DNA from: Zygnema cylindricum
Taxonomy: Eukaryota; Streptophyta; Zygnematophyceae; Zygnematales; Zygnemataceae
Length of the DNA: 64,000 nucleotides
Reading direction: 5' to 3'
NCBI GenBank assembly: GCA_037447655.1
Contig: JBBHKE010002523.1
Location: 124,001 to 188,000, forward strand
A program made the position numbers and the translations under genes. Under the pieces are notes generated by a model, which made no database searches, was not told where the DNA came from, and was given only the letters and a program-made list of their open reading frames with translations. How positions within the stretch are numbered: the stretch's first letter is position 1; each line of letters starts with the position of its first letter. Shown one piece after another: positions 44,661 to 53,249 of the stretch.

Positions 44661-44736
44661 TTTCCTTAGACGGGATTTGAACCTACGACCTATGTATTCC
44701 ATGTGGCCAACCTTAACCATTAAATCATTAAAGAAA
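44661..44736 (-). tRNA. tRNA-like sequence or pseudogene (76 nt)
   Basis: The minus strand has a tRNA layout: a 5' segment able to pair with its 3' end (TCTTTA with TAAGGA), an A-box-like TTTAATGGTTAAGG, the B box GGTTCAAATCC (exact to consensus) and TTTT 3 nt after the end, as in a pol III terminator. T-stem pairing is imperfect and I cannot draw a good anticodon stem or assign an anticodon. A decayed tRNA gene or a SINE head is likelier than a working tRNA. It sits at the end of the repeat X copy. Confidence 0.35.
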
Positions 44737-46165
44737 CGATACACTTGTCATGTTTCACAAATACTTAAAGAGATGCTTCCTTAGCTGGAGAATCACAGAC
44801 AGACACCACTGAGATGGATTTCTCGGACATCTGACACCCTTTTTCTTGTACGAACATCTCCTGCCTACCCTTATCTGCTGATCCGATATGCAAAATTCCC
44901 TTCTCTTAGACTTCTCCACCTTTAGTGGACCTGACTTGAAATAAAACCCTAACTCTGGTCAAAAAAGTAATGTACTAAAAACTAAAGCTCGTATCCCTTT
45001 CAAACCGAGGAGACAAATGGCTTTTTCAGTATTGTGCTTATCCGCTAGAAGTCTGGCAAATGCTCTCTCAAAACCCACCGTTCTGGTACAAAAGATTATA
45101 GCAGCCTACTCTGGAAGGAACGCAACCTAAGCCAACAAAGACTTACAAATAGGACCCAAATGAACCCCCACGCAGAAATAACAGAAATAAAAAGAATTGG
45201 CCGTTTTAGATTTAACAATATCACATTGCCCCGGAAATTAGATTAAAGATATAATTAAAGATGATAGAAAAGCAAGCTCAACCTACTTGGGAAAGAACCA
45301 ATGACAAAAGAGAAGACGAAATCTCTCCCGATGGCACCGAAAACAAGTAAGATCCTCCTTCACCCCTCGGTTCTCGCAGCTCAAAATTGACAGGTTGTTT
45401 TCGGTTTCAACAGCAAACATTCCAAAATCACCCAAAGGATGTATAGTGCCAACTACCCGCCCGAACTACGATTTCCACAAAAGACATATTCAAAACCAAG
45501 ATGGCAATAGACTCATGAACACCTACAAGACAAAAATTCTCCAAAAGAAGGTTTGCTTGGAATTTTTGGGGTTTTTCTCATGAGGCAGACAGTACTGAAA
45601 AAGCAACCTATCTCATTTGGCTCATGTGCCTTATACAACCAATTTCGTTTCACGTCCAGGTCGAAAGTCAATGTAGAGCAAGGAGTCAATAAGCGGAGAG
45701 AAAATGGTATCGAATTGACTTAAGACAAATTAGCTTGTACTACACTGTGGGCGAAAATTAATACTTTTGATTGCGGCTCGATTTGCAGTTTAAAAAGTAC
45801 ATCGGATCCATTACTTGGTGGCAAAGTACTTAAGGGACGAAAGAACGCCTAACCTAAACCTAAGGTTATTAATGAACTGAATGTCAGTTTGACCTTAACT
45901 GAATTCCTACTGACATTTAACAGCTAGGTGGAAATCCGAAAAGTTACGTGGCATTCCACAATGTACCCCCCACAAGGGTTGGTAGCACCTGGTTCTAGGT
46001 AATGGAATTGCAATCTTTGAGGCGAAATAACTTTGTCGTCAGGCCTGTGTTAGGCACGAAATAAAGTGTGTCGCCCTTAGTTTGGGAAATAAAAGAATAT
46101 TGTCTAGTTTGGTGCACTACTTTCTCCGTACAATGATGATTTTACAAGGTTCAAACGGCTTAGAA
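44737..46165 (-). repeat. Dispersed repeat X, copy 1
   Basis: On the minus strand this matches, over more than 1 kb, the plus-strand pieces 51000-51668 and 62482-63090. Landmarks are ATTGGTTGTATAAGGCAC, CCAAGCAAACCTTCTT, GTTGGCACTATACATCC, GTGATATTGTTAAAT and GGTGGGTTTTGAG. No convincing ORF; no copia motif. Its class (LTR, long SINE-derived or other) is unknown. The sequence nearest the tRNA-like unit has no counterpart in copy 2. Confidence 0.7.
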
Positions 46166-46169
46166 ATCT

Positions 46170-46238
46170 TGGGTGAATGAAGGTGTACCGACAAAGCACT
46201 CGCTCCGTTGACGTGTGTCAGCTGGTGAACCTTAGTTG
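46170..46238 (-). repeat. Old F1 LTR, distal part (split by solo LTR)
   Basis: GACGTGTGTCAGCTGG and the following bases match the reverse complement of the F1 LTR segment around ACTGACATGCGTC. The LTR resumes at 47353 after the solo insertion. Confidence 0.55.
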
Positions 46239-47352
46239 TGTTGTTCTACAACCACCGTTGCAGGAGGAGGACCAGCAGTAGTAGTGGAAGTAGACATGAA
46301 AAACAACACAAAATATCAAAGTACCTACTCAACAGCCAACTTTGAATTGACACAAAATATGAGTGAGATAGCCAATATGCCTCAAATTTGCCAAAGTGAT
46401 AAAAAATACATTAAAATGACAATTTCTAAAATTGTAGCCAAAATGACCGAGTAAACCATAAGTTATGATGTCTGGAAGTTTCCCCGAAACTGCCCTTAGA
46501 AAATCATATTCACAATACTAGATAATACAAAATTGGCGAAGTCCTAAAATATATACTCACACTGAGTATCTATTTGTCACACTAATTTGGTTGACCGTAC
46601 TAGTGAACTATCCTGACTAACAACAAAGTATCCAGCCTGTACTTTACTGTACCTAGAGTACCTCCAAAAACCTAATTATTATTTTCGGAAAAACTAATTA
46701 ATGAAAAACTATTTTTTAATACACAAAACTACAAAACTCTATTATTCAAATATTTTCAGATGACGAACCGTACAAAATATTCTAGGTGCTTAGTCACATT
46801 AGTCGCTAAAGTCCAGCTGACTGTCATAGTGTACTACGAAACACCTGAGTGCTTCGTCACTTGTGGTCCCACGTGAATCACGTCTCGTCACTTCTGGTCT
46901 AACGTAAATCACGCCTCTTCACTTGCGGTCCCACGTGAATCATGCTTGTGGTCTCAGGTGAATCGCGTCCGTCGACATCTCTCAAAATCAATGATCATAA
47001 GTCGTATCGTACAATTTATTTCAGAAATATCCTGACTTTTCCATTTAATGATTATACAAACGTTTCGTACCATATACTTCCAAAATATCCATATGACTCT
47101 AAAAATAGTCGTACCATATATTTTTCGAGGTATCCAGATTAGATTTCGTCCGTCTAATCTAGCGATTCCAATTGTCTACTGCGTGACGCGTGTCGACGCC
47201 ACTCTGTAAAACTTGCAGAGGTACAATACACTCTATCGTACTTTGGCTACTGAACACTTATAAAGGTAAGTATTATATACAACTACTTAGAAACTATTCT
47301 AAGTCTTTTTAGTCTACTCTATTTACTGAACTAAAGATTTCAAATCTCAACA
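46239..47352 (-). repeat. S2 solo LTR
   Basis: 1,114 bp, on the minus strand from TGTTGAGATTTGAAATCTTT (47352) to TAGAACAACA (46239). The flanks AGTTG (46234-46238) and AGTTT (47353-47357) look like a target duplication with one change. It carries the Thr-rich Gag N-terminus near its end (Met codon at 46294-46296). A 31-bp tandem repeat (unit TCACTTGTGGTCCCACGTGA...) starts at 46857, 46888 and 46919, with a partial fourth. It has no internal region, so it formed by LTR-LTR recombination. Confidence 0.85.
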
Positions 47353-47876
47353 AGTTTCTCCCTCCATAATATCCGCTGTCCAATCCTTGCCAGGTGTCGT
47401 CAGCCAACATTGGCTTCCAAAAACACCAAATGTCTACTCTGTAATTCCGGCTCCTCTGCGAGGCGTCGATCACAAACGTTGTTTAATTTTGTCCGTTGAA
47501 ATTAAATGTCGTTTTGTTTATTTCGTGCGGTCCATTATATCGTGCGGTCATGTAGGTTTCATGTTCATTTTATTCCGTAAGCTGTAAAATGAAACATGTC
47601 GCCGGGTCACTTTTTAAACATTTATCACATCCCATATACGAAACGCTTCATCAAGACCTTCCAGAGAAAGGGGACGGCTAATCCGTACAGTGGTTATCTC
47701 AGAGGTCACAATATCAAATCCTGTTCATAACAGTCTATCTTTTGCAAGGGCTTATCTTCTGCCTCTCTTCTTATTTGCATGAGGCAGCCATGGCTGAATG
47801 CCAAATCTCGATGACTATGACAAGTATGAGAGCTGTAGAATGACCATAGACTAAGTAGATATACTTTTTTTCAATA
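47353..47876 (-). repeat. Old F1 LTR, proximal part
   Basis: It continues the F1 LTR: ATATCCGCTGTCCAA, a tRNA-like module (47672-47736), GGCAGCCATGGCTGAATGCC (47783), GACTATGACAAGTATGAGAGC and the LTR start near 47876 (reverse complement TATTGAAAAAAAGTATATC). Confidence 0.75.
47672..47736 (+). other. tRNA-like module in old F1 LTR
   Basis: GACGGCTAATCCGTACAGTG, then GTTATCTCAGAGGTCAC, then ATATCAAATCCTG. The A-box-like part is well kept; the T-stem is degraded. Confidence 0.4.
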
Positions 47877-47953
47877 TATATTTCTTTCTTGTTTGTTTCA
47901 TTCTTTTGTTGAAGGTTATTGCATTTGAGGAGGAAAACAATTAAGCCAGGGTC

Positions 47954-50002
47954 ATGGAAATAACAAAGGAAAAGGGAGTCTATGTGGCAATCGACCCAAT
48001 TGGGAGGCCCGTAACTGGCTGTTTTAAAAAATGTGTAAAGAAGCATGGAATAGTTTTATCTTACGGAATTCTTAGAGGACCAGATGCTACTCTACAAGCA
48101 GTTGATATGGGGTATAGGTAAGAGGCGCTCATAAAACCTAACAATTCTAAGTTATATCTTTCTTGTAGTTTTACAATGTTTCAAGAGAAAGGAATCTTTT
48201 TGCGGGAAAATGTGCAAAGTGTTAGCAAATGTCATCTATTTGTAAATGTAAACTGAATTCAAAGGCTCGTTGCTAAAAGAAAGGGGAAACTTATCTCGTC
48301 CCACAATGTAGACGAAGGTGGTTAACTTTGTGTTTGTGAAAAAGACATACCTTTGTTTCAAGGAAAACAAAGTGCTTCACACAAGAATAACTAATGACGT
48401 GGGTCCGATTGATTGATGATTGGCTCCGAATTGAGATTGAGCTCCAGATTGTTTTTCCATTTCCATCTAGGAACTCTATCCTGATTTTGAGCCTTTTGAT
48501 CTTTTCCTTTTCGCACGCAACATCCACCGATCCCTCCTCTGATCCTGATCCATCTCACTCTCCTCATCCCCACCTCTCTTCTCTTCTCCTGAACCGCTTT
48601 CTATCTGATCTGATCTTTTCTCTCATCTCCTTAGCTTTCTCTCCCCCTCCCTCTTGCTCATGGCGCTTGATTTGTACTAGTTGGTCAACCAGCATTACAA
48701 GAAAATGGGTTCATAGCCGCCAAACAAGGTTGCAAGCTCTCGCCGTGACTATTCTGCTGGTTCGGTCGATATGGCTGAAAAAAATACACTTGTCATGGTT
48801 TCTCAAACAAATCCCAAGGTCATAAACGAAAACCACAATTTTTTTTGCGAACACCGAGTCCGTATATGTACATGTTTTACAACTCTCGAAAAGTTTGTTA
48901 GGTAACAACTAGGGGGCAAAAAAAAGATTTTGGCCTCGATGATTATTTTCAAGAAATTGATGCTGTTTTATTATATCTCCAATGCAATGAACTGATGCTT
49001 GTTATTTACTACAGCCTCGATTTGGCATTCTTTCGCTAACCTTTTGATGTCACCCGTCTCCCTATAGCAGGTCCCATTGTCTCGTGAAGCTCTCTTTCTT
49101 CTCTAGGAGAAAAAGGATCGTCTGATAGCTCTTTGTAATGAGTTTTTTGATAAAATTGACAAACTTTCTGATGAACGAGGAAAGGAGTTGCGCCTCGAGA
49201 GGTCATTTTTCTTTTCTGTTCAATTTTAACTTTTCGAGGCTTGCTAGATTTTCTTGATTAAGGTGTTGACTACATCTTTTTCAGCTGGAAATACTCTAGC
49301 CTAAAAGAATAATGACAAAGAAGACTATCAAGAAAGAGGCACTGAATTTGAAGTGGCTTACAGTGAATTACAAACATATATTTGAAAGGTTGATGGGTGA
49401 AAGGATGTGGTGGAAGTTGTGTGTGATTAATGAACATCTTCTAGAGCTTATGTTTATTGCATTCTTATTTATTCCCCTTGAAGTGAAATTATAGGGGCAT
49501 TTTTGTGCGTGACAGAAGATACGGAAAAAGTTAGTTCTATGCTCTTTCTCCGATAGGAATGCATTGTACCAATATTTATTTGTGTTGTTGGATTGGCAAC
49601 AAGAAAAATTTGAACAAAATAACCTAGTTTCTTGAGCAGGAGATTGGAGCTGAAACGCCCCAACGAAATAGACATCATATACACCATCAACCAACTTATA
49701 GCTTTGGAAACACTACACCCTCGATTGTTTATGGATCACGGCAGGGAGCTCCATCACCCAATTTTAGGGTAGAAGATTCTTGGAATTTGGCTCCTACTTT
49801 TGATGAGAGTAATAAGTGGTCGAATCCAAACCAAGTACTTTCACTGTGCCTGGCCACTCCTGCTATTGACAACATAGCAGCACTAGCCATGGGTTTCTAC
49901 AGAATAACTTGTATTGCTCATTGTGCAGCCTATGCGGGAGCAATTGGCAGAAGCCTTTGGAATTGCGTTGTTGGACATTCCGTTGTTTTGCAAAATGTAC
50001 TC
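47954..50002 (+). pseudogene. Decayed host-like gene with introns, unidentified
   Basis: Several islands read like ordinary protein and carry plausible splice signals, unlike any copia domain. Island 1, 47954-48117: METs MEITKEKGVYVAIDPIGRPV to AVDMGY, then a donor GTAAG at 48118. A CT-rich leader precedes ATGGCG at 48660 (MALDLY, stop, LVNQHYKKMGS). Island at 49071-49201: PLSREALFLL, stop, EKKDRLIALCNEFFDKIDKL. Island at 49311-49385: NDKEDYQERGTEFEVAYSEL. Island from 49640, after an acceptor AGCAG: IGAETPQRNRHHIHHQPTYS through NFRVEDSWNLAPTFDESNKW. Island at 49920-50002: MREQLAEAFGIALLDIPLF. In-frame stops and shifts between islands suggest a pseudogene. I do not recognise the family; charged helical segments hint at a coiled-coil protein. 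Confidence 0.4.
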
Positions 50003-50960
50003 TTAAAGTGGTGGCTGGGATTGGAGGCGTATGCAATGGTTGCCTGGTTGTTATAGCAGATGATTTGAGGACTAGTCGTCTTGTGCCCTAATTCATGTGA
50101 AAGTGCCTTTACCCATTGGAGTTCCTTTTGGGCATAACTTCTTGCCATATATTTTGACTCCGTTGTTAACTAGGCCGTGACCTTCTGAAGTTTGCTGCTC
50201 CTGCAGAAGGTTCTATTTCCAATCTGCAAAACAAATCCGGTAGTTGATTTTTTCCTAGGCATGTCACCATAGCTACCAACGCTACAGGTCTACATCTTGA
50301 CTCCTCCTCCTCCAAGGACAAGTTTGAGGTTTCGAGTTCCTGCCATGTATCTTAGAACTCTTTTTGTAGCTTCCCATTTTGCGTTTTTTTGATTTTGCAA
50401 ACTTCTACTTAAATCACCAACAACAACTGCAATATCAGGCCTCGTGTAGTTCATAAAATAAATAAGGCTACCAACTACCAGCATGTATGGTTTTGAAGCT
50501 ATAAAATCCTCCTCCCCTAGCTGTAGACTCTCAGTGATTAAAATACCTGAATCAAAGTCACTTTCCTCTAATTTCTGCCTAAATTTTATGGAAGTTACAC
50601 ATCCTTTAACTTCTTTCATTTCAAACTTTTCCAGCATGGAACCTATAGCATACTTTTGAGTTAACAATATCTGTTTTTTGTTTATATCTCTCTTTACTTG
50701 TATCTCTAAGATATACTTGGCCTCACTGAGGTCTTTTTATCTCAAATATGGACTTTAAGGCTTCTTAACACAGTTTATTTAATTCATAGATTTGATGATA
50801 AGCAGCAGATCATCTACATATACTGCAATATAGATTATTTCCATCTTCACCCTGCATAACATAAATAAAATGATCTAAACTGGTTCTTTTAAAGCCTAGT
50901 TCAGTTAGGAATTCATCCAACTTCAGGTTCCATTGTCTTGGGGCCCACTACAGCCTATAC
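50003..50960 (-). pseudogene. S/S2-type pol fragment (RT end to RNase H)
   Basis: Minus strand: APRQWNLKLDEFLTELGF near 50930, a broken catalytic region near 50820, then IGSMLEKFEMKEVKGCVTSI, KPYMLVVGSLIYFMNYTRPD (50290-50667), RNase H pieces and NNQATIAYASNPSHHFKS near 50010, where it stops. Frameshifted throughout. Its left edge abuts the host-like gene, its right edge repeat X. Confidence 0.8.
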
Positions 50961-51668
50961 AATGTCTACATCAATTTACATACTAGTTTCTCCTTCGTTT
51001 TTTTTACATACATTTTTGGTTGGTGTGTTAAGTTTAAGTGCGTGTTCGGCACACTTTTTTGTACCCATAAATCTCGGCCTCTTTCTACCCGTACAGTCTT
51101 TAGAGTATGGAAAATGAAGTACACTAGACCGGAAAAGATTATGGTATTCGCTAAATTGAGCGGAACGCACTTTATTTCGCGCTTAACTTAGGCCAGACGA
51201 AAGAGTTATCACGCTTTCAAAGATTACAATTCTATTACATGCGACCATTTGCCACCTGTCCATCTGGGGGGTAGATTGTGCAACACCACGCAGCTTTTTT
51301 GGATAGTTATTCAGATTTGGTTGCCTTATGTCAGTAGGAATTTAGTTCAGGTCCAACGAAATCATTGTACATTAATTATATTAGGTCAAAGTATGGCGTT
51401 TATAAGTCATTTTCAGTACTTTATCTTATCAAAATGGAACAAATATTGACTTTTTGCCGCGGATCTAGCTGTAACTAGAAGTACAACTCTTTGCCCTAAG
51501 CGTAGTACGACTTACTTTGTCTTATGTCAATTCGATCGCATTTGATTTCCGCTGATTAGTTCCTTACATTTCTTTGACTTTTGGACGGGAAAGTGGACAA
51601 ACTTGGTTGTATAAGGCACTTGGGGTGGAAGAAGACAGGTTGTTTTTGAATACTATCTCCTGTGAAAA
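50961..51668 (+). repeat. Dispersed repeat X, copy 2, first part
   Basis: From about 51000 it matches copy 1 (reverse complement of 46165-45580): GCACTTTATTTCG, CAAAGATTACAATTC, TGTCAGTAGGAATT, TTGTCTTATGTCAATTCGAT, TTGGTTGTATAAGGCAC. It is interrupted at 51668 by the F3 element and resumes at 62482. Confidence 0.7.
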
Positions 51669-51838
51669 TATTGAAAAGTAAGCTTTAGTAAGCCTTAAGA
51701 ATTTGAGTATAGGACTTAGAATATTTTTGGACCACCAACTATTCAATATTAGCAATAATTAGTGTGGATTTTCTAGTATCTTCTTGAATAGTTATCTTTG
51801 AGTTTATTAGTGTGTACGGCCGCCTATGAATGTAGACG
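51669..51838 (+). repeat. F3 5' LTR remnant
   Basis: 170 bp identical in layout to the start of 61780-62481 (TATTGAAAAGTAAGCTTTAG through GGCCGCCTATGAATGTAGACG), including TAGGACTTAGAATATTTTTG at 51713. The match stops sharply at 51838. Confidence 0.85.
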
Positions 51839-51939
51839 CGAAACATATCTTCCGAGTATAAGTAGTCAGTTCCGTCAAAAATAGGCAATTTGGGCGGTGC
51901 ACCCATAACCTGTTGAAGGTCATGGGCATTAAGATTCGG
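51839..51939 (-). pseudogene. gag: F3 LTR end, primer site and Gag start, inverted
   Basis: The minus strand gives the F3 LTR end (CTTAATGCCCATGACCTTCA, then ACA), the primer site GGTTATGGGTGCACC and Gag QVMGAPPKLPIFDGTDYLYS. The forward 3' LTR (62353-62481) supplies the preceding Gag codons (MSDNGSAPVASAPISP), confirming that F3 gag also opens inside its LTR. Confidence 0.75.
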
Positions 51940-52069
51940 AGTGATGCTAGCTATGGTGATGTGCCTAGTAGGAAGTCTACAACTGGGTATGTCATTCAAA
52001 TTGGAAATGGAACTTGTAGTAGGAGTAGTAAACTTCAAAAAGTCACGGCTCAATCTACTATCGAAGCCG
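51940..52069 (+). pseudogene. F3 RNase H fragment, left of element A
   Basis: SDASYGDVPSRKSTTGYVIQ to KLQKVTAQSTIEAE, in forward orientation. Element A inserted within the codons after EAE, and the fragment resumes at 58404 as YMAASVAFKELLWIKAF. Confidence 0.85.
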
Positions 52070-52074
52070 AATAC

Positions 52075-53044
52075 TGTTGAAAAGAGAGGTATTTTGTAGT
52101 CTTTCTTGTGGACTTACTGCAGCCCTCATACTTGTCGCAGTCACTGAGGACCTGCAGACAGCCATGGCTGCCTGCTGCAGCTAAAGGAGACAGGCAGATC
52201 TTCCGGTACAGTTTTTCTGCAAAATATAACTGCCACTTGAAGGACTTGATCCAGTGACCTCTGGATGATAACCGTACGGACTAGCCGAGCGCCTTATCCA
52301 GTAAGTCTTGAAGAAATCGATATATGAATATGGCGCGATATTTATTTAATGCCATACCGCGCCGGACATTTCATTTAACTAATTACGGGACGATTTATGC
52401 ATGGAAACATACCGGTCCGCACGAAATCGGGACCGCACGAAATATACGAATTAACATTTAATTTTCGACGAACGAAATCAAATGTTTAGATATGATCGAA
52501 CGGCTCACAGTGGAGCCGGAATGCCGGAATAGTCGTTTGACGGTTTGCGGACCAGATGTCAGTGGATGACACGTGGCAACATATGGTTGGGTAGCGGATA
52601 TCACAGGAGGAGCAACTACGGCTCCGGAACTGACATGCGTCAGCGAAACGGCCATGCCCTACTATGGCCGTACAAGAAGTACAGCGGTACCTGTACCTTC
52701 TTGTACTTTACACTCTTATGATTGGTCGAAGTACCTTACTAGTAGGCTTAGAGAGGTAGCTTAGGACTTAGAATATTTTTAGTTTTCCAGCCTCTCTCCC
52801 AGAGTGCACTTGTATTTATAGACCAACTTTGGTCAGCCATAACTTAATGCTCAGGTGCGCAAATTCAATGATTCTTTTTGCTACGGACTCAAGGGAGTCC
52901 ATGCTACACAAGGGTGTAGTTGGTCAGAGATTTTGCGTCCCAGGGTGGGACTTATTCATTGTCAAAGTCAAAATTGCATATATTATCCTAGAGGCTTCAC
53001 ATAAGCTCGACATTCTGTGTACCAATGGAGGTCACAGAATTACA
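52075..53044 (+). repeat. Element A 5' LTR
   Basis: 970 bp, TGTTGAAAAGAGAGG to GAGGTCACAGAATTACA. It contains CAGCCATGGCTGCC at 52160, an antisense tRNA-like module (52230-52303), TAGGACTTAGAATATTTTTA at 52761 and the Gag ATG at 53025. Confidence 0.92.
52230..52303 (-). other. tRNA-like module in element A 5' LTR (antisense)
   Basis: The minus strand reads GGCTAGTCCGTACGGTTATC, close to the D-arm of tRNAs, then TAGAGGTCACTGGATCAAGTCC in B-box position; here the codon-loop side starts TCC in place of TCT. The same module recurs at 57590-57663. The anticodon arm is shortened, so it is not a working tRNA. Confidence 0.5.
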
Positions 53045-53249
53045 GGTTATGGGCCCACCCTCTAGGGTGCCCATTTTCAATGGAACAAGGTTTATTTATT
53101 GGGAAACTATGATGAGGGGTGCATTGTTTGAAAAAAGGCTTTGGGGAATTGTGAGTGGTCGTGTGCGACGGCCATCTGCAAAATTGGGGGTTCAACCAGG
53201 GTTTGGAGGATCTGGTTCACAGGAGGATCTGCGGGGGCAGAGGAGGTAG
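53025..53249 (+). pseudogene. gag: Element A Gag N-terminus, ended by frameshift
   Basis: The ATG at 53025 is inside the LTR. Product MEVTELQVMGPPSRVPIFNG, then FIYWETMMRGALFEKRLWGI, ending SQEDLRGQRR at a stop. Element B stays in one frame across this region, so A has a single indel close to 53225-53249; the rest of Gag continues in the frame of 53141-55789. The primer site GGTTATGGGCCCACC (53045-53059) lies within these codons. Confidence 0.85.
53045..53059 (+). other. Element A primer-binding site
   Basis: GGTTATGGGCCCACC immediately after the LTR terminal CA. It is complementary over 15 nt to the anticodon arm, not the 3' end, of plant initiator tRNA-Met as recalled, and is translated as Val-Met-Gly-Pro (with the preceding Gln split across the LTR boundary). 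Confidence 0.7.

Noticed and set aside
44661-44736. A functional tRNA gene
   Set aside because: The B box and length fit, but no acceptable anticodon stem or anticodon could be drawn and the T-stem has a mismatch; kept only as tRNA-like.
48394-48825. 143-codon ORF rich in Ser, Pro and His
   Set aside because: It overlaps a CT-rich leader and reads across the better-supported ATG at 48660 in another frame; composition alone explains it.
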